DNA of 64,000 nt from Paenibacillus caseinilyticus (GCF_027533645.1 NZ_JAQAGY010000003.1:124001-188000), one strand, 5' to 3'. Shown: positions 37,095 to 46,233, counted from the stretch's first letter. The notes: generated by a model from the sequence alone, not told the origin. Translations and numbers: made by a program.

Positions 37095-37568
37095 TTATCC
37101 CTGTCCTACGAGTCCTGCCCGGCTTACGCCATCCTGGCTGCGCAGCTTCTCGAGCAGCGAGGTCACCGTCTCGTTCATGACGGAAGTTTCTACGGAGATC
37201 ACGACGTTCGCGACACCTTGAAGCGGGATGCTCTGGTGTATCGTAAGCACGTTACCTTCAAGGCCGGCGATCATCGTCAGAACCTTCGATAGAATGCCGG
37301 AGCGGTGCTCCAGATCGATCGAGATCGTAATGATCCTCTCCCGGTCAAGCTTGCTCAGCGGGAAGATGCCGTCCTTGTACTTATAGAAAGCGCTGCGGCT
37401 CAGCTCCACCTGCTCTACAGCCTCGTGCACCGTCTTCACTTCCCCGCGGGCGAGCAGCTCTTTGGCTTGCACCGTCTTGATCAGCGCCTCGGGCAGGATG
37501 TCCTGACGTACCAGGTAGTAACGTTCCATGCCATGGGGATTCCACTCTGAAGTCTCTTTGTCCGGCAC
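37095..37568 (-). CDS. pheB: ACT-domain protein PheB (UPF0735)
   Basis: 157 residues with a helix-turn-helix-like N-terminal half (AKELLARGEVKTVHEAVEQVELSRSAFYKYKDGIF) and a C-terminal ACT domain (ISIDLEHRSGILSKVLTMIAGLEGNVLTIHQSIPL). The B. subtilis homologue, PheB, lies by obg and pheA; its role in aromatic amino-acid control is presumed. Here it heads the pheB-hom-thrB-pheA set. The start is a GTG at 37568 behind GAGAGGA. Confidence 0.88.
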   Translation of the reverse strand: MPDKETSEWNPHGMERYYLVRQDILPEALIKTVQAKELLARGEVKTVHEAVEQVELSRSAFYKYKDGIFPLSKLDRERIITISIDLEHRSGILSKVLTMIAGLEGNVLTIHQSIPLQGVANVVISVETSVMNETVTSLLEKLRSQDGVSRAGLVGQG

Positions 37569-37709
37569 TGAAACCGTCCTCTCTACGTAGACGATTGTTT
37601 TTCCTTAGTGGACATTATAACGCAGTCTTTGCCATGGTAGCAATAGGCTTTCTCCAATAAAATGTGTTAAAGTTGTAAATGGAACATGAGCCGCAAAGGA
37701 GAGAATGTC

Positions 37710-38213
37710 ATGATTCGCGCCCGGATGCTCGCTACTGCTGTTTTGTTTCACGAAGGGGATCTTCTGATGATGAAGCGGTCGCCGAACCGCACCTTGTCGC
37801 CCGGCCTGTGGGCCGCCGTCGGAGGCCATCTCGAACCCCACGAGATCAACGACCCTGAGACCGCCGTGCTCCGGGAGATTCAGGAGGAGACCGGCCTTCT
37901 TCCTGAGGATATCGAGAATCTCCGCCTGCAGTATATCCTGATCCGGCTGAACGAGCAGGAAGTGAGACAGCAGTTCATCTATACCGCACAGACCAAGAGA
38001 AGAAACCTGAACCTCACAGAAGAGGGCGAGCTGCACTGGATTCCGCGGGCGAAGGTCATGGACCGGACGATTCCTTTTATTTTCCGCCGCGTGCTTCAGC
38101 ACTATTTCGATAACGGCCCCCATCCCCATGTCTGGGTCAGTACCGCCGGCTATGACAGCGATGGGGCCGCTACGGTCCACTTTACGGAGCTCATCGACCC
38201 GCAGCAAATTTAA
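37710..38213 (+). CDS. Nudix hydrolase
   Basis: 167-residue member of the Nudix superfamily, enzymes that hydrolyse nucleoside diphosphates linked to other groups. The Nudix box reads GHLEPHE-x9-REIQEETGL: the catalytic REIQEE is intact, but the spacing to the first Glu is nine residues where the classical box has seven. The substrate cannot be told. AAAGGAG lies 8 nt before the ATG at 37710. It is isolated on the plus strand between the threonine/phenylalanine genes and an ABC ATPase. Confidence 0.85.
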   Translation: MIRARMLATAVLFHEGDLLMMKRSPNRTLSPGLWAAVGGHLEPHEINDPETAVLREIQEETGLLPEDIENLRLQYILIRLNEQEVRQQFIYTAQTKRRNLNLTEEGELHWIPRAKVMDRTIPFIFRRVLQHYFDNGPHPHVWVSTAGYDSDGAATVHFTELIDPQQI

Positions 38214-38289
38214 AAGTTCAAGGAATCCCGCCGGGTAAGAACGAAGGGATGGAAGGCGTCCTGTCTTGCTGTCCGGGCCGCGACCCGGG

Positions 38290-38406
38290 CGGTACGGAGC
38301 CCTTTCCTTCTCCGACTGGAAGGCCCCGTACCAGAACGGACGGCTTCCAGTCCGCCTTCTTCCGGGCATCGCCCCCCTTCCGTACAGACCGGAGGGAGGG
38401 CTTTTG
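38290..38406 (+). promoter_or_regulatory. Structured leader with hairpin terminator before the ABC ATPase gene
   Basis: Two inverted repeats lie between the Nudix gene and the ABC gene: GGTACGGAGCC/GGAAGGCCCCGTACC (38290-38334) and a strong hairpin at 38371-38401 followed by TTTT. The second looks like an intrinsic terminator only 40 nt before the ABC start codon. It could end the Nudix transcript, or form part of an attenuator for the ABC gene. Confidence 0.5.
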
Positions 38407-38441
38407 TGCTACACCACCATAAGCGTAGGAGATGAGCAATC

Positions 38442-39263
38442 ATGCACGAACGGCACGAAGAAGCATCGGAGGACAACTATGCCCTGCGGATCCGGGGCGT
38501 GCGTTATGTAAGAGAGGGCAGGGAACTGCTCGGAGGGATTGACTGGGAGGTGCGGCGCGGGGAACACTGGGCCCTGCTGGGCCTCAACGGCTCCGGCAAA
38601 ACAACGCTGCTGAACATGATCTGCGGCTATACTTGGCCTACGAAGGGGAGCATCGAGGTGCTCGGGGAAACGTACGGGAATGTCGATCTCCGGGAGCTGC
38701 GGCGCTCGATCGGCTGGGTCAGCTCCTCTCTGCAGGAGAAGCTGTACGCCAGCGACAACACCGAGGCCGTCGTGCTCAGCGGCAAATACGCCACCATCGG
38801 GCTCTATGACCGGCCGGAGGAAGAGGATGTGCACAAGGCGCATGCGCTTATGGAACAGCTCGGATGCCGCCATCTCTACGGACGGCCTTACCAGACCTGC
38901 TCCCAAGGAGAGAAGCAGAAGGTGCTTATCGCCCGGGCGCTGATGGCCTCCCCCCGCCTCCTGATCCTGGACGAGCCCTGCAACGGGCTCGATCTCTTCG
39001 CCCGGGAGAACCTACTCTCCGCGGTGGAAGCACTGGCGGCAGGCAACGAGGCCCCTACGCTCTTGTATGTCACGCATCACACAGAAGAAATACTCCCCCT
39101 CTTCTCGCATACGCTGCTTCTGCGGAGAGGGGAAGTATTCGCGGCAGGACCGACCGGGGCCCTGCTGACGGCCGGCCCTTTGACAGAGTTCTTCGAGCTG
39201 CCCGTGGATGTATTGAAACGAAACGGGCGCGCCTGGCTTGCGCCGAGCGAGGGAACGGCATAA
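38442..39263 (+). CDS. ABC transporter ATP-binding protein (YlmA/ModF-like)
   Basis: 273-residue nucleotide-binding subunit with Walker A GLNGSGKTTLL (about 48-58), signature TCSQGEKQKVLIARAL (about 152-167), Walker B RLLILDEPCNGLD (about 172-184) and switch His in YVTHHTEEI. The signature is CSQGE where most have LSGGE. No permease gene lies nearby, and its closest architectural resemblance is to stand-alone YlmA/ModF-type ATPases. The substrate is therefore unknown. Confidence 0.83.
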   Translation: MHERHEEASEDNYALRIRGVRYVREGRELLGGIDWEVRRGEHWALLGLNGSGKTTLLNMICGYTWPTKGSIEVLGETYGNVDLRELRRSIGWVSSSLQEKLYASDNTEAVVLSGKYATIGLYDRPEEEDVHKAHALMEQLGCRHLYGRPYQTCSQGEKQKVLIARALMASPRLLILDEPCNGLDLFARENLLSAVEALAAGNEAPTLLYVTHHTEEILPLFSHTLLLRRGEVFAAGPTGALLTAGPLTEFFELPVDVLKRNGRAWLAPSEGTA

Positions 39264-39350
39264 GGGCGGCGGATGAGGCGGGCCGTGACACGCTGCAGCA
39301 TACGCAGCCTATCCTCTCCGGCTCCGGCTCCCCTCCCTGCCAAGCCCCTT

Positions 39351-40406
39351 TTATCCGTTCGCCTGCAGACGCGGCGGGAAGCCGCTGCGGGCGCTGAGCT
39401 CCTGCCACTTGCTGAGGAGCTTCTGCGCCTCCTTGCGCTGAAGCAGCGACCGGGCCAGCCCGAAGCCCTCTTCGTACGAGGCGACTTTGTCGAACCAATA
39501 CAGCCGCAGCCCCGCGTTGAAGATCACATGATCGCGCTCGTTGCGGATTTCCGGCGCCTCGTCGCCCGCGATAATGCGGCGGAGCAGCTCAAGCTGCCGT
39601 TCCTTCGTGCATTTCTCCAGAGGCTCGCCGCTGAACCCGAAAGTACCCGGATCGATGGTGCTCGACTCGTCTCCCCACGGGGTCACTTTGCGGATCGCGC
39701 TGTGCTTGTAGATCGGCAGGTCTTCGGACCCTTCGATGCCCTGGACGATATATGCGGTCTCGAATCCCGATTTGGGCAGCAGATGAATGAGATGGTCCAT
39801 CGCGGTCTTATGGTTGACCCCGATCATCATATTGAGCGAATGGACCGGGTTGATCACCTTCTCCACCGTATTGAGGAAGGTACGCAGGCCTACCTGCTGC
39901 CGGATATGGCGGACCCGCCCGAACGGCGGGCAGATGAGATCCGTCCAGATGAAGCCGATCCCGAGCGTGAGGAAATTCTTCTCCCATTCCTTGGCTTCCA
40001 CCTCCACCTGCACGCCGAGTCCCTCCAGTAGCTCCTTCAGCGACTGGCCGAGCTTCGGCGGCAGGGATTCGCTGCCGTGCAGCACCTGCGGGAATCCGAC
40101 GGAGGCAAGCAGCAGACTGACCGGGATGGTCACCGGGAAGTAGAGCCGCCCGTCATAGGGCCCCGCACAGTTCAGCGAATGGGAGAACGAGCGGTACGGC
40201 AGCGAGTATTTGCGGAACACATCGATAAAGCCCATCATCTCGTCTTCCGCTTCGCCTTTCATCCGCATCGCCATCAGGAAGGCGGCGGTCTGGGCGTCCG
40301 TCGATTCGCCTCTGGCAATGGCGTGGGCCGCAGCCACCGCTTCGTCGTAGGTCAGATGCCGGGAACCGAGCCTGCCGGTACCGACAATTTTGATCCACTG
40401 CTTCAT
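39351..40406 (-). CDS. TrpD-like (anthranilate phosphoribosyltransferase paralogue, TrpD2/YbiB type)
   Basis: 351 residues with the helical N-terminal domain and alpha/beta domain of glycosyltransferase family 3 (LTYDEAVAAAHAIARGESTDAQTAAFLMAMRMKGE). True TrpD enzymes need GTGGD and KHGNR motifs to bind PRPP and anthranilate. The corresponding positions here read CAGPYDG and VLHGSES, so the standard reaction is unlikely. TrpD2-type paralogues such as E. coli YbiB bind nucleic acid. GGAGGTGATC precedes the ATG at 40406. It follows the nitrate genes but behind two terminators, so it may be only loosely co-expressed. Confidence 0.75.
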   Translation of the reverse strand: MKQWIKIVGTGRLGSRHLTYDEAVAAAHAIARGESTDAQTAAFLMAMRMKGEAEDEMMGFIDVFRKYSLPYRSFSHSLNCAGPYDGRLYFPVTIPVSLLLASVGFPQVLHGSESLPPKLGQSLKELLEGLGVQVEVEAKEWEKNFLTLGIGFIWTDLICPPFGRVRHIRQQVGLRTFLNTVEKVINPVHSLNMMIGVNHKTAMDHLIHLLPKSGFETAYIVQGIEGSEDLPIYKHSAIRKVTPWGDESSTIDPGTFGFSGEPLEKCTKERQLELLRRIIAGDEAPEIRNERDHVIFNAGLRLYWFDKVASYEEGFGLARSLLQRKEAQKLLSKWQELSARSGFPPRLQANG

Positions 40407-40472
40407 GAGGATCACCTCCGGGAGAAATGTAATAAGAAGAAGCATGAACCGCCAGCGGACGCCGCCAAATGG

Positions 40473-40530
40473 AAAAAGAGCGCGTGGGTACGCGCTTAAA
40501 AAAAGAGACCCCGGGCGGCTGGCCGCCGGC
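40473..40530 (-). terminator. Tandem terminators after nasC
   Basis: On the minus strand a GC-rich stem near the nasC stop is followed by a run of seven T (near 40504-40498). A second perfect hairpin GCGCGT-ACCC-ACGCGC is followed by TCTTTTTCC (40495-40473). Confidence 0.8.
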
Positions 40531-42660
40531 TTAATTCGGCGTAATCTGGACGGCGCACACCTTGAATTCCGGCATGCGGCAGACGGGATCCATCGCCGGG
40601 TTCGTCAACCGGTTGATGCACTGGTCGCCGCCCCAGTGGAAGGGCACGAAGACCGTATCCTGCCGGATCTTCGCGGAATACTTGACCTTAAGACGGATCG
40701 TTCCGCGCTTCGAGCTCACCTTGGCACGGCCTCCGTTCACCAGCCCGATCTCCACGGCGGTATCCGGATGAATTTCCAGCAGCGGCTCCGGATATTTCGA
40801 GTTGAGCTCCGAGGTATGGCGCGTCTGCACCCCGGACAAATAGTGCTGCAGCACCCGGCCTGTCGTCAGCAGGTACGGGTATTTGCGCGTCGCCACTTCC
40901 TTCGGGTTCTGGTGTTCGACCGGCGTCAGCCTCGCCCTGCCATCCTCATGCGCGAATCCGTCCTCGAACATCCGGGGCGTGCCCGGATGCCCTTCCTCCG
41001 GACAGGGCCAGAACATCCCCTCCGACCGCTCGATCTCGGCATACGTCATGCCGTAATAATCCGCCTTGCCGCCCTTGGAAGCCAGGCGCAGCTCCTGGAA
41101 GATCGCTTCGGCGCTCCCGTAACGGAAGTAGCTTCCTTTGCCGAGCACCTCGGCAATATCGCACAGGATCTTCCAGTCGAGCCTCGCCTTGCCGGGAAGC
41201 GGACGGATCGCCCGCCGCACCAGCACGCGTCCTTCGAGCTGCGTCATCGTCCCCTCGTCTTCCAGATACGAGGAGCCCGGCAGCACCATGTGGGCCAGTT
41301 TGGCCGTCTCGGATTCGAACAGGTCGATCACCAGCAGAAAATCCAGTTTCTTCAGTGCCTGTTCCACAAGCTCCGCGTTCGGATTGGATACGATAGGATT
41401 CGATCCCAGAATGATCAGCCCCTTGATCTCCCCACGGTGGATGCTCTCCATCATCTCATAAGCGGACACACCCTTGCGTGGCAGCGAATCCTCCGGGACG
41501 CCCCATACCTGCGCGATATACGCCCGGTGCTCCTCGTTCTCGATCAGCCGGTACCCGGGCAGCTGGTCGGCCTTCTGTCCGTGCTCTCGCCCTCCCTGGC
41601 CGTTCGCCTGCCCTGTCACCGCACCGTAGCCGCAGCCCGGTTTGCCGATCTTGCCCGTCAGGAGCACCATGTTCAAGAAGTTGCGCACATTCGCCACGCC
41701 GCTGGCATGCTGCTCGACCCCCCGGGCCGTGAAGATCATGCCGGTCTCGGCGCTGCCGTACATTCTCGCCGCCTCGGCGATCAGCTGGGGAGCAATTCCG
41801 CAGAGCGCCGCCGACTCGGCAAGGGATACGCCCTTCAGGTGCTGCTCCAGCTCGGCGAAGCCGTTCGTGCGCTCCTCCACGAAAGTCCGGTCCACATAGC
41901 CCTCCTCGAGCAGTACCTTGAGCATGCCGTTCACCAGCGCGGCATCGTAGCCGGGCTTCACCCTCAGATGAAGGTCGGCGATGGAGCACGTGGCCGTTTC
42001 TCTCGGATCGATGACGATGATCTTGCAGCCTTCCTGCCTCGCCTTGCGGAACGTCTGCATAATCGTCGGCTGGCATTCGGCGATATTCGTCCCCGCCAGA
42101 ATAATGCACTTGGCTAAGGGAACTTCCGAGAGCGGATTGGTCAGCCCGCGGTCGATCCCGAAGGTCAGATTCGATGCTCCGGCCGCAGCCGACATGCAGA
42201 AGCGCCCGTTATAATCGATGTGCTTCGTTCCGAGCGCCACCCGGGCGAACTTGCCGAGCAGATAGGACTCCTCATTCGTCAGCGAACCGCCGCCGTAGAC
42301 TCCCACCGCATCTTTGCCGTGCTTTCTCTGAATCTCCTGGATTTCGTGGCGGATCCGCCCCAGCGCATCCTCCCAGGTAATCGGGCTAAGCGAGCCGCCG
42401 AGGCGCAGCATCGGATAACGGAGCCTGCGGTCGTCCACAGCATGCGAGTGGGCATTGAGACCCTTGACGCACAGCCTGCCATCCGTCACCGGGTCTTCCT
42501 TGTTCGGCGTTACGGAATAACGGCTGACCCGCAGCGTTTTCTCCTCATGGAGGTTCATCGTACACTGCACGCTGCAATAGGGGCATTCGGTTTTAGTGGT
42601 CGTCTCTCGTGGAGCGAGGGAGGCCTGCTGTTTTTGAAAATGTTTTAAAAAATCACTCAT
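40531..42660 (-). CDS. nasC: Assimilatory nitrate reductase catalytic subunit (molybdopterin oxidoreductase)
   Basis: 709-residue cytoplasmic molybdoenzyme. It has a [4Fe-4S] site C26-x2-C29-x3-C33...C64 and the Mo-ligand Cys155 in NGRFCMSAAA. GQANGQGGREHGQKADQLPGYRLIEN is typical of nitrate reductases of the NasC/NarB group, and the molydopterin-binding C-terminus ends in PFHWGG...NRLTNPAMDP. It reduces nitrate to nitrite for nitrogen assimilation. narK directly upstream and a TnrA-type box support this over formate dehydrogenase, which shares the fold. The ATG at 42660 has AAGGGTG about 10 nt upstream. Confidence 0.85.
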   Translation of the reverse strand: MSDFLKHFQKQQASLAPRETTTKTECPYCSVQCTMNLHEEKTLRVSRYSVTPNKEDPVTDGRLCVKGLNAHSHAVDDRRLRYPMLRLGGSLSPITWEDALGRIRHEIQEIQRKHGKDAVGVYGGGSLTNEESYLLGKFARVALGTKHIDYNGRFCMSAAAGASNLTFGIDRGLTNPLSEVPLAKCIILAGTNIAECQPTIMQTFRKARQEGCKIIVIDPRETATCSIADLHLRVKPGYDAALVNGMLKVLLEEGYVDRTFVEERTNGFAELEQHLKGVSLAESAALCGIAPQLIAEAARMYGSAETGMIFTARGVEQHASGVANVRNFLNMVLLTGKIGKPGCGYGAVTGQANGQGGREHGQKADQLPGYRLIENEEHRAYIAQVWGVPEDSLPRKGVSAYEMMESIHRGEIKGLIILGSNPIVSNPNAELVEQALKKLDFLLVIDLFESETAKLAHMVLPGSSYLEDEGTMTQLEGRVLVRRAIRPLPGKARLDWKILCDIAEVLGKGSYFRYGSAEAIFQELRLASKGGKADYYGMTYAEIERSEGMFWPCPEEGHPGTPRMFEDGFAHEDGRARLTPVEHQNPKEVATRKYPYLLTTGRVLQHYLSGVQTRHTSELNSKYPEPLLEIHPDTAVEIGLVNGGRAKVSSKRGTIRLKVKYSAKIRQDTVFVPFHWGGDQCINRLTNPAMDPVCRMPEFKVCAVQITPN

Positions 42661-42701
42661 AGGACTCACTCACCCTTACTGTTTCCAAGGTAGTTATATT
42701 T

Positions 42702-43934
42702 TTAGAAATTGACGCCCGAATCCGCTGTAGCCCATTCCTTGCGCCAGCCGCGGGTCACCGCATAGAACACCAGCGTAACCACCAGGACGAGCGAAGCAAC
42801 AACGAGAAAACCTGTGACATGGGAACCGGTCGCTTGTTTGAGCGGTCCGAGGATATTGTTCGGCAACAGGAACCCGCCGAGCCCCCCAGCCGCTCCGACA
42901 ATCCCCGTCACCACGCCGATTTCTTTGGAGAAGCGCTGCGGTACGAGCTGGAAGATGGAGCCGTTGCCCATCCCGAGACAGGCCATCATCACGCTAGTCA
43001 TGGCCAGCATCACCATGAAATTGGAAGGCATCGTCGATACCGCGAAGGCACACAAGCAGATCACCGTGTAGAGCACCATCATGAACTTCATGCCTCCGAT
43101 CCGGTCCGCGATATAACCGCCGATCGGCCGGAAGAAACTGCCCGCGATGACCGTAATCGTCACGAGATACCCGATCTGGATTCGGGTCAGACCCCCATCC
43201 ATCGCCTGGTCGCCATAGACATCGTAGAAGAAGATGCTGAAGTAACTGGAGAATCCGACGAACCCGCCGAACGTAATCGCATAGAAGATACTGAACCACC
43301 AGGTGTCGATATTCTTCATCACGGCAAGATAGTCGCGAATCTTTTTCGGTGCGGGCTGATTCGGAGCATCCTTGGCCATGAGGCAGTAGGCGACGAAGAC
43401 CAAGAGCAGCGGAATGATCGTCATGCCGAAGACGTTATGCCAGCCGAACTTCGCAGCCAGCTGCGGACCGAAGAAGGTGGCCAGTGCCGTTCCGCTGTTG
43501 CCCGCGCCGGCGATCCCCATGGCCAGCCCTTGGTACTGCGGGGGATACCAGCGGCTTGCGAGCGACAAGGAGACGGCGAAGCTTGCTCCGGCGATTCCGA
43601 GCAGGAAACCCAGGGCCTGCACCTGGCTGAGGGACGTACCGCCGAGCCAGCCCCAGAGCAGAGGGATGACCGTGAGCCCCATCCCGATCATGCCCGCCTT
43701 ACGGGAGCCGATCCGGTCCGCCAGAATCCCCATGGGAATCCGGAAGATCGATCCTCCCAGTGTCGGGATCGCCACCATCGTGGCCTTCTGGGCATCCGTC
43801 AGGTTAAAATCCTTCGTGATGTACAAGGAAAGCGCACCGCACAAAACCCAAATCATAAAACTGACATCAAAGTAGAGAAATGCTGACAGTAAACTCGGGA
43901 AATGACCTGCCTTACGAAAGTTTTTTACATCCAC
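42702..43934 (-). CDS. narK: Nitrate/nitrite transporter, MFS family (GTG start)
   Basis: 410-residue, 12-segment major facilitator protein. Nitrate-porter features include FMIWVLCGALS in TM1, GIAGASFAVSLSLASRWYPPQYQGLAMGIAGAGNSGTALATFFGP (the Gly-rich nitrate signature) and a second Gly-rich signature around GVVTGIVGAAGGLGGFLLP. It imports nitrate for NasC. The start codon is the GTG at 43934, 8 nt after GGGAGG. A TnrA/GlnR-type site lies about 50 bp upstream of the likely transcription start. Confidence 0.9.
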   Translation of the reverse strand: MDVKNFRKAGHFPSLLSAFLYFDVSFMIWVLCGALSLYITKDFNLTDAQKATMVAIPTLGGSIFRIPMGILADRIGSRKAGMIGMGLTVIPLLWGWLGGTSLSQVQALGFLLGIAGASFAVSLSLASRWYPPQYQGLAMGIAGAGNSGTALATFFGPQLAAKFGWHNVFGMTIIPLLLVFVAYCLMAKDAPNQPAPKKIRDYLAVMKNIDTWWFSIFYAITFGGFVGFSSYFSIFFYDVYGDQAMDGGLTRIQIGYLVTITVIAGSFFRPIGGYIADRIGGMKFMMVLYTVICLCAFAVSTMPSNFMVMLAMTSVMMACLGMGNGSIFQLVPQRFSKEIGVVTGIVGAAGGLGGFLLPNNILGPLKQATGSHVTGFLVVASLVLVVTLVFYAVTRGWRKEWATADSGVNF

Positions 43935-44184
43935 TCCACTAACCTCCCATAATTTTAACTCTTTCTCTGCTTTTCTGTCCAGTTCGTGTTAGGATTAATT
44001 ACATGTTTATAATATACAGGCGAAAATCGGAAAGTTCAATCCCTTTTCATAAAAAAAGTTCACCTTTTGGTATAGAACCTGACACATATTTCTTATTCGG
44101 TCGCTATTATACCAATAAAAGCGAACAATTAATTATAATTATCATAATATCGTTCGTTAATTAAGCACTTTCACGAAAATAAAA
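43935..44184. other. AT-rich regulatory region upstream of narK
   Basis: About 250 bp without a gene and markedly richer in A and T than its surroundings. It contains the TnrA-type box and -10 listed separately. Partly inverted AT motifs (GAACAATTAATT and GTTCGTTAATTAA, 44123-44166) lie further upstream and could be further binding sites. Confidence 0.6.
43952..44003 (-). promoter_or_regulatory. TnrA/GlnR box and promoter of narK-nasC
   Basis: TGTTA-N7-TTACA at 43987-44003 matches the TnrA/GlnR consensus TGTNA-N7-TNACA exactly and is palindromic. On the minus strand a TAAAAT (43957-43952) lies so that the box would be centred about 50 bp before the start point. That is where TnrA activates transcription in B. 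subtilis under nitrogen limitation. Confidence 0.8.
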
Positions 44185-44228
44185 GCACCAACCTCACATG
44201 TAAATTACATGTAAAAGTTGGTGCCTTA
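44181..44228 (-). terminator. Terminator of spo0B-obg
   Basis: On the minus strand GGCACCAAC and GTTGGTGC pair around an inner palindrome (ACATGTAAATTACATGT) and are followed by TTTTATTTT, about 25 nt after the obg stop. Confidence 0.88.
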
Positions 44229-44249
44229 TCTTCATTGGATTCTGTTACC

Positions 44250-45551
44250 CTATTCGTGCTCCACGAACTCGAACTCGAAGTCCCCAATCCGTATGGTTTG
44301 TCCGTCTTTGGCTCCCCGGTCTCTCAGAGCTTTGTCAATGCCCCTCTTCCGCAGGATGCGGGCAAAACGCATAACCGACTCATGAGTGCTGAAATTCGTC
44401 CGCTTGATGAGTTTCTCGATGCTAGGCGAATCGACCACGAAAGCCTCGTTATCCCGGCGGATCGTGAAGTCCTGGTCCTCATCTGCTTCGAGACGGTATA
44501 CCTTGCGCTCGGTGATCTCCGGCAGCTCTTCCACGACAGGCATGTCCGGAATCGTCTCCAGAAGGCCCATCACCTTATAGAGCAGCTCCTGAACCCCGCT
44601 CTTGGCTACTGCGGAGATGCCCAGCACCGTATGCTCCTTACCAGCTTCTGACAGCTGGCGGCGGAATTCAGCCAAATTCTCCTCGGCCTCCGGAAGATCC
44701 ATTTTGTTCGCTGCAATGATCTGCGGCCGTTCTTCCAGCTTGGCATTATAGAGCTTGAGCTCATCGTTAATCTTGACCCAGTCGTCGAACGGGTCGCGTC
44801 CTTCGGTACCTGCCATATCGACGACATGGAGAATGACCCGGGTCCGCTCCACGTGGCGGAGGAATTCGTGACCGAGCCCCACGCCTTCGTGCGCCCCTTC
44901 AATCAAGCCGGGCAGATCCGCCATCACGAAGCTGCGTCCGTCCCCTACATCCACCACACCGAGGTTCGGCGTCAAGGTCGTGAAGTGGTAAGCGCCGATC
45001 TTCGGCCTCGCCCCGGAGACCACAGACAGCAGTGTGGATTTGCCAACGCTCGGGAATCCGACGAGGCCAACATCGGCCAGCACTTTCAATTCGAGCACCA
45101 GCCAGCGCTCCACGCCTTCCTCCCCGTTCTCGGCAATCTCCGGCGCCGTATTGTTCGTCGTGGCGAACCGGGTGTTGCCCCGGCCGCCCCGGCCGCCCTT
45201 GGCCACCACTACTTCTTGGCCGTGCTTCGTCAGATCCGCAATGATCTCCTGCGTATCGTCATCCACCACTACGGTTCCCGGCGGTACCCGTACGATCATA
45301 TCGTCCGCGTTGGCGCCGTGCTGGCTCTTATTGCGCCCCTTCTCCCCGCGGTCAGCCTTGAAGTGCTTCTGGTAGCGAAAATCGACCAGCGTCCGAAGCC
45401 CCTCATCCACGCGGAAGATGACATCTCCCCCGTCTCCTCCGTCTCCTCCGGCCGGTCCGCCTTCAGGAACATACTTCTCCCGGCGGAAGGCCACGAGTCC
45501 ATCGCCGCCGTCGCCGCCCTTAACGTAAATCTTCGCTTTATCTACAAACAT
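44250..45551 (-). CDS. obg: GTPase Obg/CgtA
   Basis: 433-residue essential GTPase involved in 50S ribosome maturation, stress response and sporulation. The Gly-rich Obg fold covers about 1-158 ([39 protein letters not shown]). The G domain has G1 [10 protein letters not shown]3 DLPGLIEGA and G4 NKMD, and a C-terminal OCT domain follows (about 345-425). spo0B is the next gene upstream, as in Bacillus. Confidence 0.97.
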   Translation of the reverse strand: MFVDKAKIYVKGGDGGDGLVAFRREKYVPEGGPAGGDGGDGGDVIFRVDEGLRTLVDFRYQKHFKADRGEKGRNKSQHGANADDMIVRVPPGTVVVDDDTQEIIADLTKHGQEVVVAKGGRGGRGNTRFATTNNTAPEIAENGEEGVERWLVLELKVLADVGLVGFPSVGKSTLLSVVSGARPKIGAYHFTTLTPNLGVVDVGDGRSFVMADLPGLIEGAHEGVGLGHEFLRHVERTRVILHVVDMAGTEGRDPFDDWVKINDELKLYNAKLEERPQIIAANKMDLPEAEENLAEFRRQLSEAGKEHTVLGISAVAKSGVQELLYKVMGLLETIPDMPVVEELPEITERKVYRLEADEDQDFTIRRDNEAFVVDSPSIEKLIKRTNFSTHESVMRFARILRKRGIDKALRDRGAKDGQTIRIGDFEFEFVEHE

Positions 45552-45576
45552 TGTCCTTCACCCTCTTATCGGTCAC

Positions 45577-46233
45577 TTACGCATAACGCCACTCGGACGT
45601 CCATACAGCCTTGCCTTCCCCATACGTGCCCACGACTATCGTGCCGCCATGGCTTAATTCATTATTCAGCGCCGACTCCCTGTGCTTCAGGCGTTCGATC
45701 CTATAGGGTCCTTCGTACTGAAGCGTAACCGTCAAGAACGAGTCTCCCTCCCGCCGGTTGAACTGGAGATCGAGAAGCCCCTGACCGTCCGTGAAATCCC
45801 GCGCTTCTTCTTTGAACCCTTCCAGAGAGCGAACCAGCGCGGCCGCGGCAGCCACCGGCTCCCGAAGCTCCGGCAGACGGATTTCCTCGTTCATGGAGAT
45901 CTCCAGCTCCAGTTCCTTTACTTCCGACTGAAAAGAGAGCAGGTATACGATCAGCGACGGTATGCCCAGCTTTGAGACATAGCCTTCCTGACGGACCTTC
46001 TCTTTTATTTTTTCCATTAATGGAGGAAGTTTATCATATTTTTTTAACTGGACATACGCCATGAGAATTTGAATATCATTCATCCAATCATGACGGTAAT
46101 GATTGAACAACCGGAGCAGCCGGCCATCCGGGTCCGCGAGATCCGCGGCCATCCGCTCATCTTCCAGCTGTGTCAGCTCCGAATCTTCCCTTTGCCTGTA
46201 ACGGACACTTTCCTGTCCCTTTGCGTTCGACAT
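45577..46233 (-). CDS. spo0B: Sporulation phosphotransferase Spo0B
   Basis: 218 residues. It shows the Spo0B four-helix dimerisation motif NHYRHDWMNDIQILMAYVQLKKYDK with the phosphorylated His48, followed by a degenerate ATPase-like C-terminal domain. In the phosphorelay, Spo0B moves phosphate from Spo0F to Spo0A to start sporulation. The start at the ATG at 46233 has GGAGAGG 7 nt upstream. It lies directly before obg, the same pair as in B. subtilis. Confidence 0.9.
   Translation of the reverse strand: MSNAKGQESVRYRQREDSELTQLEDERMAADLADPDGRLLRLFNHYRHDWMNDIQILMAYVQLKKYDKLPPLMEKIKEKVRQEGYVSKLGIPSLIVYLLSFQSEVKELELEISMNEEIRLPELREPVAAAAALVRSLEGFKEEARDFTDGQGLLDLQFNRREGDSFLTVTLQYEGPYRIERLKHRESALNNELSHGGTIVVGTYGEGKAVWTSEWRYA

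Noticed and set aside
38214..38441. Molybdenum-cofactor or other known riboswitch before the ABC gene
   Set aside because: The nearby molybdoenzyme made this tempting, but I could not match any known riboswitch core; only generic hairpins are visible.
40390..42117. 575-residue plus-strand frame opposite nasC
   Set aside because: Antisense shadow of nasC; Arg/His-rich with no motif or ribosome-binding site.
44196..44212. Palindrome ACATGTAAATTACATGT as a second regulatory operator for narK
   Set aside because: It lies inside the stem of the obg terminator and does not fit the TGTNA-N7-TNACA spacing.
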